DNA from: Coleofasciculus sp040219735
Lineage (GTDB): Bacteria; Cyanobacteriota; Cyanobacteriia; Cyanobacteriales; Coleofasciculaceae
Direction: 5' to 3' (one strand)
DNA: 64,000 bases
Assembly: GCA_040219735.1 (NCBI GenBank)
Contig: JAVJRX010000101.1
Shown here: positions 1 to 8,872 of the stretch, piece by piece
Layout: each line of letters starts with the position of its first letter
Position numbering within the stretch: the stretch's first letter is position 1
Translations under genes and position numbers: made by a program
Notes under the pieces: model-generated
The model's input: only the letters and a program-made list of their open reading frames with translations
Databases searched by the model: none
Told to the model about the DNA's origin: nothing

Positions 1-149
1 TCAATATTTTGATGAAAGCGTTGCGAGGTCTTGCACAACTACCGTCGGGCAGACGGAAAGTTACGCCTGGGGATGAGATGACCCCCTGCTCTTGTGGGGA
101 AACCCAAAGGAGTAAGGTTGCTCGACGAGCCAGGAAACCCCGTCAGTAA
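1..149 (+). CDS. C-terminal tail of a TnpB-family protein (partial, begins before window)
   Basis: An open frame enters from the left edge (first full codon at base 3) and stops with TAA at 147-149. It starts with NILMKALRGL, which fits the stretch after the last RuvC aspartate in TnpB (typically DxNAAxNIL). A basic, cysteine-containing tail follows. The right end of an IS200/IS605-type element lies directly downstream, which supports the call. TnpB is an RNA-guided DNA nuclease that helps retain the element. The catalytic residues lie outside the window, so intactness cannot be judged. The call rests on context and a short motif. Confidence 0.55.
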   Translation, partial: NILMKALRGLAQLPSGRRKVTPGDEMTPCSCGETQRSKVARRARKPRQ

Positions 150-198
150 TGAGGGGAATCCCCTCCACGACTCGCAAGCAGGGTGGGGAGGATGTCAA
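1..198 (+). mobile_element. Right end of an IS200/IS605-type TnpB element
   Basis: After the tnpB stop there is a palindromic arm (GAGGGGA-A-TCCCCTC at 151-165) and a G-rich terminal block ending GGAGGATGTCAA at 187-198. This layout of hairpin, GGAG and (G)TCAA/TCAC is shared with the other element ends at 4660 and 21942, and is the usual cyanobacterial right end. The guide RNA of TnpB elements normally comes from this 3' region, so an omega-RNA is likely here. The element ends only 47 bp before the glmS start codon. Confidence 0.5.
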
Positions 199-245
199 AT
201 CGCATAAGATGTTTAAGGCATCATGTTTGAGGAGGGAGCGGTTCA

Positions 246-2198
246 ATGTGTGGAATCGTCGGCTATATCGGCACGCAACCAGCGACAGATATTTTAATGG
301 CAGGGTTAGAACGACTCGAATATCGAGGCTATGATTCTGCTGGAATTGCCACCGTCGGGGAAGGAAAAATTCAGTGCGTTCGCGCTAAGGGTAAACTCTA
401 TAATTTACGGGAAAAACTTGAACGCACCGAGAACCAAGCCAGACTCGGTATTGGACATACCCGTTGGGCAACTCACGGGAAACCCGAAGAATACAACGCC
501 CACCCCCATACCGACACCCATCATCGCGTAGCCGTGGTGCAAAATGGCATTGTGGAAAACTATCGGGAATTACGGGAAAGCTTAAAAAAACGGGGACATG
601 AATTCCGTTCTGATACCGATACCGAAGTGATTCCCCACCTGATTGCCGAATTTCTCCCCGAACCCTCAACCCCTGATTTTCAAAACCCGAATGCCTTGCT
701 AGACGCCGTGCGCCAAGCGGTGAATCAACTCCAAGGTGCGTTTGCGATCGCACTTATTTGTGCAGACTATCCCGATGAACTCATTGTCGCACGACAACAG
801 GCTCCTTTAATCCTGGGATTTGGTCAAGGGGAATTCTTCTGCGCCTCCGATACCCCCGCCCTTGTCCCCCACACCCATGCAGTGTTGAACCTAGAGAATG
901 GGGAACTAGCACGGTTAACCCCCCTAGGGGCAGAAGTCTACAACTTTAACGGGGAACGTCTTCGCAAATTCCCCCGCACCCTCAACTGGAATCCCGTACA
1001 AGTGGAAAAACAGGGATTCCGTCATTTCATGCTCAAAGAAATTTTCGAGCAACCGGGTGTGGTGCGAACCTGTTTAGAGGCTTATGTTAACAGTAATTGG
1101 TCTGTGGGAGAAAAGGATGGCATTACCCCAATACCTGATCAAAACCAAGTCGCCGGAGAAACCCCATCCACAACCACGCCGATACAATTGGGACTTCCCG
1201 AATCCTTGTATGAGAACTTAGAACACGTTCAGATATTGGCATGTGGCACCAGTTGGCACGCCAGTCTGGTGGGGAAATACCTGCTAGAACAATTAGCCGG
1301 AATTCCCACGATGGTACAATATGCCTCAGAATTCCGCTATGCCCCCTCACCTCTGACGCGCAATACCCTCACCATTGGCGTCACCCAATCCGGAGAAACG
1401 GCTGATACCCTAGCCGCGTTAGAGATGGAAACACGGCGACGCAGTGGTTTAGGAGTAGAGTATCAGCCGCGATTGGTGGGGATTACCAATCGTTCAGAAA
1501 GTTCCCTGGCGCATTTAGTACCGCATATTATTGAAACCTATGCCGGAATGGAAATCGGTGTCGCCGCCACTAAAACGTTTGTCACTCAGTTAGTGGCATT
1601 TTACTGTTTAGCCCTAGATTTAGCCTATCGACGCCAAACTCTACCCCCGTCGCGGATTGCCGAAATTATTGAAGGGTTGCGCCAACTTCCCTCCCAGATT
1701 GAATTAGTCCTATCCAGTCAGGAGCATTATATTGGAGAGTTAGCCACTGAGTTTGCCGAAACTCAAGATTTTATCTTTTTAGGGCGCGGAATTAATTTCC
1801 CCATTGCCTTAGAAGGGGCGCTGAAACTTAAGGAAGTTAGCTATATTCACGCCGAAGGGTATCCGGCGGGGGAGATGAAACACGGACCTATTGCCCTATT
1901 GGATGCCAAAGTTCCCGTGGTTGCGATCGCGATGCCTGGTACTGTATATGAGAAGGTGCTATCTAATGCCCAAGAAGCCAAAGCAAGGGATGCGCGATTG
2001 ATTGGGGTGACACCCATGCATGATCCAGAAGCCGCTCAAACCTTTGATATTTTATTATCAGTGCCTGTAGTCGAGGAATTACTCTCTCCGATTCTGGCGG
2101 TGATTCCATTACAGCTTTTGGCATATCATATTGCTGCGCGACGGGGTTTAGATGTCGATCAACCTAGGAATTTGGCAAAATCAGTCACGGTGGAATAA
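246..2198 (+). CDS. glmS: Glutamine--fructose-6-phosphate aminotransferase (isomerizing)
   Basis: This enzyme makes glucosamine-6-phosphate from fructose-6-phosphate and glutamine, the first step toward UDP-GlcNAc for peptidoglycan and surface glycans. The 650 aa protein begins MCGIVGYIG, so Cys2 becomes the N-terminal nucleophile of the class II glutaminase domain. HTRWATHG follows near residue 75. The first SIS domain starts near residue 329 (ACGTSWHAS) and the second near 509 (FLGRGINFP). The end PRNLAKSVTVE is the family's conserved sugar-binding tail. A linker near residues 290-320 is longer than in E. coli GlmS. A GGAGGGAG ribosome-binding site precedes the ATG. A TnpB element ends 47 bp upstream, so the promoter may lie within or next to it. 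Confidence 0.97.
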   Translation: MCGIVGYIGTQPATDILMAGLERLEYRGYDSAGIATVGEGKIQCVRAKGKLYNLREKLERTENQARLGIGHTRWATHGKPEEYNAHPHTDTHHRVAVVQNGIVENYRELRESLKKRGHEFRSDTDTEVIPHLIAEFLPEPSTPDFQNPNALLDAVRQAVNQLQGAFAIALICADYPDELIVARQQAPLILGFGQGEFFCASDTPALVPHTHAVLNLENGELARLTPLGAEVYNFNGERLRKFPRTLNWNPVQVEKQGFRHFMLKEIFEQPGVVRTCLEAYVNSNWSVGEKDGITPIPDQNQVAGETPSTTTPIQLGLPESLYENLEHVQILACGTSWHASLVGKYLLEQLAGIPTMVQYASEFRYAPSPLTRNTLTIGVTQSGETADTLAALEMETRRRSGLGVEYQPRLVGITNRSESSLAHLVPHIIETYAGMEIGVAATKTFVTQLVAFYCLALDLAYRRQTLPPSRIAEIIEGLRQLPSQIELVLSSQEHYIGELATEFAETQDFIFLGRGINFPIALEGALKLKEVSYIHAEGYPAGEMKHGPIALLDAKVPVVAIAMPGTVYEKVLSNAQEAKARDARLIGVTPMHDPEAAQTFDILLSVPVVEELLSPILAVIPLQLLAYHIAARRGLDVDQPRNLAKSVTVE

Positions 2199-2375
2199 CT
2201 CCCCACTTCCCAATAATTTCCCGTCTTCTAGCCGCACCTCTGCCCGAATCATCCCCAGTTGCGCCTGTCGTAGGGCTTCTGATGTAATCGCTGCACTCTC
2301 TAACTGACGGTAAAATTCGCTCATTTTCATAAACAGCACAGGCTCTCCCAAATTTATAACTCTTGCCCACCTTAC
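2181..2375 (-). pseudogene. Remnant of a CHAT-domain protein C-terminus
   Basis: A minus-strand frame that is open only from 2375 to 2181 reads MSEFYRQLESAAITSEALRQ and then AQLGMIRAEVRL. This closely follows the C-terminal helices of cyanobacterial CHAT (caspase-like) proteins, where MSEFYRQL and EALRQAQLAMLRGEVRLE are typical. A TAG stop at 2378-2376 closes the frame upstream, and no catalytic His-Cys region is present. I read it as the leftover tail of a deleted gene. It overlaps the last 18 bases of glmS on the opposite strand. Nothing else of note is visible up to 2574. Confidence 0.5.
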
Positions 2376-2574
2376 CTAAAATCGGCTGATCTATGGGGAG
2401 CGTCTTATATGAGATTTTCTCTCATTTGTGACATATATCACTACATAACTTGATCACAGATCACGATTGGCTTTTTAGAAGAATCACAAACCATCTTTTA
2501 GAACGATCACAAGATTGACATAGAAAATCATTCATAATTATGACAACAAAAAGAATTTAATATTTCTGAAGTCA

Positions 2575-2784
2575 ATGAACGTTACTCTGCCTCATACAAA
2601 TATCGAAGATTTAGTGACTCAAATTTTAATGAATCGCTGCATCACCCCCTCCGACCAGCAATTTTTAAACTGTGCGTTACTTTATAAAGATAGTTTAAAG
2701 GAGCATGAACGAATTCTCATTGAGCGAGTTTTTTATGGTGTCCGACATGGATTGCTTCAAATTCTGGAATCCACCTCGGTTTAG
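2575..2784 (+). CDS. Small conserved cyanobacterial protein, unknown function
   Basis: A 69 aa, mostly helical protein without signal peptide or membrane segment. It resembles short cyanobacterial proteins with a pattern like EDLVxxILxxRxITxxDQ followed by a C-terminal ERVFxxVxxGLLxIxE. I recognise the type but know of no assigned function. The start is the first ATG in frame; no strong ribosome-binding site is visible. It converges with the pentapeptide-repeat gene, whose stop lies 8 bp away on the other strand. Confidence 0.6.
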   Translation: MNVTLPHTNIEDLVTQILMNRCITPSDQQFLNCALLYKDSLKEHERILIERVFYGVRHGLLQILESTSV

Positions 2785-2792
2785 AGGACGCT

Positions 2793-3845
2793 CTAGGAGT
2801 GTATCCTACCATTGGGCATGATAGTTCCGGCTAAGGAAGCATTACTTAAATCCGCTCCCATTAAATTCGCGCCAATTAAGTTAGCCCCCTTGAGATTAGC
2901 ATGACTCAAGTTAGCATTAGTTAAATAAGCCAGAAGTAAACCCGCTCGCTTTAGATTTGACTGAGCTAAGTTAGCATGGTCTAAGTTTGCCTCTAGCAAA
3001 TTAGCCCCTGACAAATTGGCTTTATATAAATTAGCTCGGTTCAGGTTGGCTTTGCTGAGTTGGGCGCTCTGCAAATTGGCTTTTTTGAGGAGCAATCCAC
3101 TCAGATTGGCGAGACTGAGATTCGCGTTTGGCAAATGGGCGCCAGTCAGATTAGCCCCCGTAAGATTCGCTTGACTCAGATTCGCACCACTCAAGTCAGC
3201 CCTTGACAAATTGGCATGACTCAGATCAGCGCCCTTGAGATCTGCATCACTCAAGTCAGCCTCTGTCAAATTAGCATCTCGCAAATCTACCCGATGTAAA
3301 TAGGCTCGAATTAAGCAAGCGCCCGTCAGGTTGGCTCCCCTTAAGTCGGCTTCGCTGAGAATGGCTCGATTTAACGTAGCACCCTTCAAATCGGCGGCTT
3401 TGAGACTAGCACGGCTGAAGGTGGCTCCCGTACAGTTTGCCTTTGCCAGTTTGGCTCGTTTCATTTTGGCATCGATGAGACTGGTGCCAATTAAGGTAGC
3501 ATGTCGCAAATCCGCGTCGATTAGGGTAGCGCCACTGAGAATCGCACCACTCAAATCAGCTTCCTGGAGAATTGCAGCAGTCATATTAGCTTGGCAAAGC
3601 GTGGCTTCAATCAATAGTGTGTTCTTAAGATTAGCCTTGCTTAAATCTGCATCCTTAAGCTGAACACCAATCAGTTTAGCTTTGGCTAAATTAGCTCGCT
3701 GCAAATGGGCAGCACTCAAATTAATGCGACTCAGATTCGCTTCAGTTAAATCGGTTCCCATCAAATTCACTCCGGAAAAATTTCGTTCTCCCGTTTCGTG
3801 CAAACTCAGAAGTTTGGATTTACTTAAACATTGAATTGATTTCAT
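2793..3845 (-). CDS. Pentapeptide-repeat protein
   Basis: A 350 aa protein made almost entirely of A(D/N)LXX repeats (for example ANLSRADLSG ANLSQ) from about residue 25 to the C-terminus. A short N-terminal segment precedes the repeats and there is no obvious signal peptide. Such proteins fold as a right-handed quadrilateral beta-helix. Cyanobacteria carry many, mostly of unknown role; some relatives elsewhere mimic DNA and protect gyrase, but nothing here points to that. The repeat coding also creates a long antisense frame at 3331-3663, which is an artefact. A second pentapeptide gene sits at the right edge of the window. Confidence 0.93.
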   Translation of the reverse strand: MKSIQCLSKSKLLSLHETGERNFSGVNLMGTDLTEANLSRINLSAAHLQRANLAKAKLIGVQLKDADLSKANLKNTLLIEATLCQANMTAAILQEADLSGAILSGATLIDADLRHATLIGTSLIDAKMKRAKLAKANCTGATFSRASLKAADLKGATLNRAILSEADLRGANLTGACLIRAYLHRVDLRDANLTEADLSDADLKGADLSHANLSRADLSGANLSQANLTGANLTGAHLPNANLSLANLSGLLLKKANLQSAQLSKANLNRANLYKANLSGANLLEANLDHANLAQSNLKRAGLLLAYLTNANLSHANLKGANLIGANLMGADLSNASLAGTIMPNGRIHS

Positions 3846-5389
3846 AAAAACTGCCTGGTTTTATGGCTTTGGTTTGGCTACAGGCTATCCATTATGGTGT
3901 CAACTTGCATTCTATAAATTAGGATTCACCTTCTCCATAAATAAAATCATGGATGAATCCCAACAAATATAAAATTGCCCTCAATAAATGGGCAGTCTAA
4001 AAAATGGTAAATTTGTTCAGTTTAGGGTTGGAATCTAGATTTCAGTTAATTCCATCTCCCGATAAAATGCTTAGATAATGGATGCCACAGTTTCTGGACT
4101 AATTCGATATACCAATCGTTATTGATTCATCAAACTGTCGTTTTTTATTCAAACTTATGAACATAAATCAGCTTGTGGCGAATCCGTTTTTATCACCTCC
4201 AAAAGTTGGCATAACTAAAGCATAAATAATAGGTATAACTCATCGCCAATTCACGGTTTTGTTTCTACCAATCTCTGAGGTCAGTGCGGTATAAATAAGT
4301 GATCAGCGAATACCTCATCTCAACCTCGTCCATTGAGAAAACTGGAGTTATTTCTCAGGGGAAAACTACGGTTTTCAATGTAAACGCGGTTTAAGAGATA
4401 TAAAGATAATCAATATCCTGAGCATCAACTAGGAGATAACTGCTCGCTGATATTAGTTATTCCCACCGCTACAAAAAGCCTTTTCCTGACGATGAGTTTT
4501 CATGCCAACCAGGTCTGGGCATTAAGCTAGAAAAGTCGCTGATTGCTAATGCCCTAGTGAATTTTACTGCTGCTCCCAAGTCTTGAGGAGGCGTCATACC
4601 GTTGGAGTTGGATTGCGTTAGCTAGTTGTTTGTAACTGATCGCCCAATTGTCAGTCGCGGTGACATACTCCCACACCAGAATCTTTGATTTGGTGTGGGC
4701 TTCCAAGCTTCACAACTTGGATTTCCTGGTTTTTCCCGTTCGGCTGACGCTCACGGCGGAAGCCTTGCGGGATTTCGACACTTACCTAGACTGAGACGAG
4801 TACATTTCAGTCCCCGGTAGACCGTCTGCACAGGCAGTTTCCATTCCCGCCAGCCCTGCGGTACTGGTTAGTTTGATTTGCGTTGGTTGTTGATGATCGA
4901 ATTCGAGAATCAACTCACACTGCAGCAATTTCAACTAGCTTTGTGAGCAGATGTATCGAAGTCAATGTCAATTTACCACATTGAGGTTAGGGGAGTCGAG
5001 TGTATCCCAACGCCCAATTAAAAATTATGGCGTGGGTCTTATTGCTCCCCCTCTCCCCCCACCATTAGATAAAAGGGCTTTAAATAGCCATCTGTCTCCC
5101 GATTCGAGATCCCCTCAGACTATACGTCGCCAACAGGTTGACTTTGATTAGTCCAAAGGATGACAAGAAGCCATTTCGAGACAACTCATCCTTTAAAGAT
5201 AATCCTTAGATGCCAGATCCGGCAAGGTATGATTCATGGCAAAATTTGCCGAAGAAGCCGATTCCGATCAAAAATCATCCCCCAGATGTTCACCTTCCTG
5301 TCATTAGGTAGTGGAGATAACAATTTTTGAGTCACGAGTATGGTAGGATATCTTGATACAAATTTTCAGAAAAACAAACGTTTACCCCT
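3846..5389. other. Long gene-poor stretch
   Basis: About 1.5 kb with no convincing intact gene. It holds a decayed TnpB right end (4660 to about 4895). It also holds a 9-bp inverted repeat, AAAGGATGA at 5155-5163 with TCATCCTTT at 5186-5194, about 190 bp before the CHAD gene. A 66-codon frame at 4951-5151 is proline-rich, lacks a ribosome-binding site and is not believed. The rest (3846 to about 4580) is AT-rich with no family I recognise; it should include the pentapeptide gene's promoter. Confidence 0.6.
4660..4895 (-). mobile_element. Decayed TnpB right end (minus strand)
   Basis: Read on the minus strand, a short frame ending at the TAA at 4784-4782 gives TAGLAGMETACADGLPG, which resembles the C-terminal tail of cyanobacterial TnpB proteins. 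After the stop come a structured region, the phrase GGAAGCCCACACCA, a hairpin with 9-bp perfect outer arms (4670-4678 and 4691-4699) plus a 4-bp inner stem, and the end GAGTATGTCAC. That hairpin-GAGTATGTCAC arrangement is a common right end of cyanobacterial TnpB elements. No RuvC core is left upstream, so the element is dead as a protein source, although the RNA-like 3' part is intact. Confidence 0.55.
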
Positions 5390-6463
5390 ATGTTGTTCCC
5401 CGGGGGCAAACGTGCCGGATGTCTACCGCACACCATACCGATGATAACCACTCCCTCATCAAACCCAAAGCTCTTGGGCTATTGGGCTTATCTAGCTATT
5501 GAAAAACATTTCCAGAGAACCATTCAGTATGAAACTGATGTTCTCAAGGATAAAGATCCTGAAGCGCTACACCAAATGCGTGTAGGGATGCGACGGTTAC
5601 GAACAGTAGTGAAAGGTTTTGACCCAGCCTTGGTGTTACCCAAAGCCGCTAGGGAGAAAAAGATTGCTAAAGTAGCGCGACGGCTGGGACAACTGCGGGA
5701 TTTAGACATCATGCAAGATGCGCTGCAAAATCAGTATCTGCCCACTTTGCCCAACTCTGAACAAAAAATCGGCAAAAAAGTATTAGGCACTTTAGCAAAG
5801 CGGCGTCACCATGTCTTAGTTCAGGTTAAGAAAACCCTCAACGACAAACCCTATCAGGAAATGAAACTGGCATTTCAAGATTGGTTGCAGACGCCGACTT
5901 ACGGATTTTTTGCCGAATTTCCCATTGATCAGATTTTGCCTGACTTACTGTTACCGTTTGTGAGTCAGTTTTTCCTCCACCCCGCATGGTTGATGGGCGT
6001 AGAATTCTCAGACGGACAGAAGCAGGTGACTCAGGATTTGAGTTTAGAGAATGTCGTTGAACTCTTAAGTAGCCAGAGTTCAGTGTTGCACAGTTTGCGG
6101 AAACAAGCTAAACGAGTGCGCTATCAAATGGAATTATTTACTGAATTTTATGATACGCCCTATCAGGATTATGTGAAAGAGATTAAATCTATTCAGGGTA
6201 CTTTGGGACAAATTCAAGATAGTTTCGTCTTGGCAGAATTTCTATCGGATTGTCTACACTTAGAAATTAAGAAGGAACTACCAACCCTAGTAGAGCAGTT
6301 GAGTGGCAATCGTTATCAATTATGGCAGGAATGGCGAGCGCTCCAGGAACGATATCTCCATCCCGAAACCCGCCAGGACTTGCGTCTAATCGTTGTACAC
6401 CCGCTTACCACCACAACTTATCCCTCACCTGTTAGTGTCGAAGACACACAACATGACAACTAG
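5390..6463 (+). CDS. CHAD domain protein
   Basis: A CHAD (conserved histidine alpha-helical) domain fills most of the 357 aa: LHQMRVGMRRLRT near residue 60, RRLGQLRDLDIM near 100, and LRKQAKRVRYQMELF near 240. CHAD domains are all-helical, positively charged and known to bind polyphosphate. There is no CYTH triphosphatase domain here, so it is a CHAD-only type. The upstream ATG at 5390 gives an atypical basic N-terminus; the ATG at 5441 (MITTPSSNPKLLGYW) is a credible alternative. A Crp-type regulator follows 125 bp downstream on the same strand. Confidence 0.88.
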   Translation: MLFPGGKRAGCLPHTIPMITTPSSNPKLLGYWAYLAIEKHFQRTIQYETDVLKDKDPEALHQMRVGMRRLRTVVKGFDPALVLPKAAREKKIAKVARRLGQLRDLDIMQDALQNQYLPTLPNSEQKIGKKVLGTLAKRRHHVLVQVKKTLNDKPYQEMKLAFQDWLQTPTYGFFAEFPIDQILPDLLLPFVSQFFLHPAWLMGVEFSDGQKQVTQDLSLENVVELLSSQSSVLHSLRKQAKRVRYQMELFTEFYDTPYQDYVKEIKSIQGTLGQIQDSFVLAEFLSDCLHLEIKKELPTLVEQLSGNRYQLWQEWRALQERYLHPETRQDLRLIVVHPLTTTTYPSPVSVEDTQHDN

Positions 6464-6597
6464 AATAAATACCTCATAAAAATAAAATATTTAATTGACT
6501 TAATCTTTTGATTACCGAGCCTTTACCTTGATTGCTTACAGTAGAGCTGCCCTGCTATACCAGCTTGTGAAAATCTGGCTGGAGAGAGTTGCAGCTC

Positions 6598-7245
6598 ATG
6601 ATTCCAACTTCCAGAGCCGTTTTGGACGTAAACCCGACTCAATCTTTTGGTCAAGCCGAAATCCAAGATTCACGTCGATTGCATTTTTATGCTAAAGGGG
6701 ACAAAATTCCCCTAATTGCTCAAGGAGTTTGGCAAGTCTCTCTAGGAGTAGTTCAGCTGAGTACCCTTTGCCAAAATGGAGAAGAGGTGTGGCTTGGTTG
6801 GGCAGAACCTTCAATGTTTTTTGGTCGTTGGTTTTCTCTACTGAGTGCTTACCAAGCTATAGCATTGTCTGACGTGCATCTGATTTGGTTTTCTTTAGAA
6901 GAGATTAATGATTCACCTCGATTGGCTCAGGTAATATTACCGCAAGTTATACACCGGATACGCCAAAGTGAGGCACTCCTAGCCATCGCGGGTCAGCGTC
7001 GAGTTGAAGATCGTTTACAACACTTGTTGCTGTTGATGCAACAGGAAATGGGTCAACCTGTACCCGAAGGGACTCGTTTGAAGATACGCCTGACGCACCA
7101 AAACCTTGCCAATGCCATCGGTACGACCCGTGTTACCGTCACCCGACTCCTGAACAAGTTAAAAAATCAGGGCAAGATTAGCTTTGATAGCAATCGCCAC
7201 ATTATTGTTAAACAAGGTAGCTTTAAAAATATTGCTGAGTGGTAA
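6598..7245 (+). CDS. Crp/Fnr-family transcriptional regulator (NtcA-like architecture)
   Basis: A 215 aa protein with an N-terminal cupin-like sensor domain (about residues 20-125), a long dimerisation helix, and a C-terminal winged helix-turn-helix. The recognition part reads LTHQNLANAIGTTRVTVTRL near residue 165, close to the NtcA signature in cyanobacteria. The N-terminal half has diverged from NtcA, so I would not call it ntcA itself; the effector is unknown. The start was moved to the ATG at 6598 because GGAGAG at 6581-6586 is well placed for it; the TTG at 6589 would lie too close. A 14-bp-stem hairpin just after the stop may act as a terminator. Confidence 0.85.
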   Translation: MIPTSRAVLDVNPTQSFGQAEIQDSRRLHFYAKGDKIPLIAQGVWQVSLGVVQLSTLCQNGEEVWLGWAEPSMFFGRWFSLLSAYQAIALSDVHLIWFSLEEINDSPRLAQVILPQVIHRIRQSEALLAIAGQRRVEDRLQHLLLLMQQEMGQPVPEGTRLKIRLTHQNLANAIGTTRVTVTRLLNKLKNQGKISFDSNRHIIVKQGSFKNIAEW

Positions 7246-8094
7246 GGAATTAGCTCTCCAACTTCTGCAAGAAGTTGGGGAGCGGGTCAGGGCTGAGTAA
7301 CTGTAAGTGACATCTCCTACACCAAGTGAGTACAGTATGGTGTAGGCTCTAGAGCGACTCCAGCTATTGCCTCGGACATTGACTGAGCTTTATTAACGAC
7401 ACGGGATGCCCCACCGCGCCGGACAATACAAAAGTTTTGTCACCTGCTCCTTGTACTGCTGGAATTTTACCCGCCCACAGATGCGACTACGTGTAGTCTG
7501 TTTCTGGACTCAAGCCTATATCCCAGGTTGTCTTGGTTGAGAGTACAGGCAAGCGGTTAGCTTTTAATTTATTTAACCTGCACCTGATAAGGGTAGCAAA
7601 TTGAAACTGTTTTGACAACCATGAAACAGTGAACAACGCGAGTATCAGATAGGGAATATGAGCATCTAACCAAGTTCTGCAAATTAACACAAAAAACCCA
7701 ATCTGATGTTGTCAATCAATGGAGTTCAATACCCCATTGATTGACCGCCTATCCCTCTCACGCCAATCTAAATACAGATATGGCGTGAGGCGTTAGGCGT
7801 CCAGCTAAATCATTGGACACCTCTATCGATTTATTACCCAAACCCCCCTGTTGAATCCATGATTGTCCCCTGCGTCTTCCCAGGACGAAGGATAATTTTT
7901 TTTTAAGTCAACTGCTATATTTTCTCGGATTGAACGCCAGAGAACGCCACCGTCCGGGAAATTTAGGCATTCCATGACAAAAAATAACCCACTTGATGTC
8001 ATGGATGTAGCGATCGCTTATCCCGCTCCGGCGAGAATACCCCTACTATACAAGAGAGGGATAGTGGGGAATGAATCACCTCTGGTGAGAAAAC
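7246..8094. other. Palindrome-rich intergenic region
   Basis: About 850 bp with no believable gene. It contains at least four strong inverted repeats between 7253 and 7789, described separately. A 67-codon minus-strand frame (7690-7487) lacks family resemblance and a ribosome-binding site. A HIP1 site lies near 8010. A stem with one bulge (CCCCTACTAT and ATAGTGGGG, about 8040-8070) lies just before the esterase. Confidence 0.6.
7253..7789. repeat. Cluster of IS-end-like palindromes
   Basis: Four hairpins occur in about 540 bp. (1) 7253-7266 with 7270-7283, 14 bp with one G-T pair, loop GCA. (2) CCTACACCA at 7316-7324 with TGGTGTAGG at 7338-7346, preceded by GTGACAT at 7307. (3) A 12-bp perfect pair, GTCAATCAATGG at 7711-7722 with CCATTGATTGAC at 7734-7745. 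(4) CTCACGCCA at 7757-7765 with TGGCGTGAG at 7781-7789, with an inner ATCT/AGAT stem. Items 2 and 4 copy the architecture of the TnpB right end at 4660-4699 (TGAC, C-rich arm, bulged inner stem). They may be decayed or miniature IS200/IS605-type ends. Hairpin 1 may instead terminate the upstream regulator transcript. Confidence 0.5.
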
Positions 8095-8802
8095 TTGTTT
8101 TCGTTTCATTCGGATGGTATTCATCCTCGCAGGTATAATACCTTTGTAACCCAAGTATGGTCACAGGTTAAATTTTTCAGGAGTAAGCCCCTGTCTTTGG
8201 AGACGATTTCAATTCCACCAGCTACAGGTCAACAACCAGTCGGACTGGTTGTGATTTTGCATGGCTGGGGGGCTAACGCTAAGGATTTGCAACCTCTAGT
8301 GCCAGCATTGGCTCTATCTAATTACCATGTTTTGCTACCCAATGCACCCTTTACCCACCCCCATGTGCCTGGAGGCTATATGTGGTATGACTTGGAACGA
8401 GAAGATTATCAGGGATTGGCACAAAGTCAGCGTCTTTTGACAGACTGGCTAAAGTCTTTAGAAAGTTTCACCCATATTCCTCTTGGCTCTACTATTGTGA
8501 TGGGCTTTTCTCAAGGGGGAGCCATGGCTCTAGATGTTGGCTTACATTTACCCTTAGCGGGTTTAGTGTCAATGAGTGGTTATTGGCATCGTACACCTCA
8601 AGAGATTGAACCTCCTTTGCCCCCTGTTTTAATCGTTCATGGTAGACAAGATAATGTTGTCCCTTTGAGGGTAGCTCATCGATTGCGGGATTATTTACTC
8701 GCCTTAGGCGCCCCGATGCAGTACAAAGAAGTGGATATGGGGCATGAGATTGCGCCTGAAGTGGTAGAAATTGTGCAGGATTTTATTTTGGTGAATACAT
8801 GA
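8095..8802 (+). CDS. Carboxylesterase/phospholipase-type alpha/beta hydrolase
   Basis: A small serine hydrolase of the YpfH/carboxylesterase-phospholipase family. LHGWGANAKDL forms the oxyanion region, the nucleophile elbow is GFSQGG, the acid is in HGRQDNVVP and the histidine is in MGHEI. The substrate cannot be inferred. The start is uncertain. The longest frame begins with TTG at 8095, and its first ~35 residues do not look like the family. Another TTG near 8197, preceded by AGGAG, gives a ~201 aa protein closer to the usual length. It converges with fraE. Confidence 0.85.
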   Translation: MFSFHSDGIHPRRYNTFVTQVWSQVKFFRSKPLSLETISIPPATGQQPVGLVVILHGWGANAKDLQPLVPALALSNYHVLLPNAPFTHPHVPGGYMWYDLEREDYQGLAQSQRLLTDWLKSLESFTHIPLGSTIVMGFSQGGAMALDVGLHLPLAGLVSMSGYWHRTPQEIEPPLPPVLIVHGRQDNVVPLRVAHRLRDYLLALGAPMQYKEVDMGHEIAPEVVEIVQDFILVNT

Positions 8803-8838
8803 AGTAGGGAACAGGGGTGCACAGGAGGACATGCTTCG

Positions 8839-8872
8839 CCCAATCCCCAATCCCTAATGCCCAATTACCAAT
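8839..8872. repeat. Degenerate heptamer repeat (CCCAATC type)
   Basis: Degenerate tandem copies of CCCAATC/CCCTAAT/CCAATTA lie between the esterase and fraE. They are of the short tandemly repeated type common in filamentous cyanobacterial spacers. No function is implied. Confidence 0.5.

Noticed and set aside
3331..3663. 110-codon plus-strand frame inside the pentapeptide gene
   Set aside because: It is an antisense reading of the repeat with monotonous residues (KSA, RLA) and no ribosome-binding site.
4951..5151. 66-codon frame in the long spacer
   Set aside because: Pro/Arg-rich, no family resemblance, no ribosome-binding site; overlaps a likely control region.
7487..7690. 67-codon minus-strand frame in the palindrome-rich spacer
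   Set aside because: One hydrophobic stretch but no recognisable family, poor start context; more likely chance.
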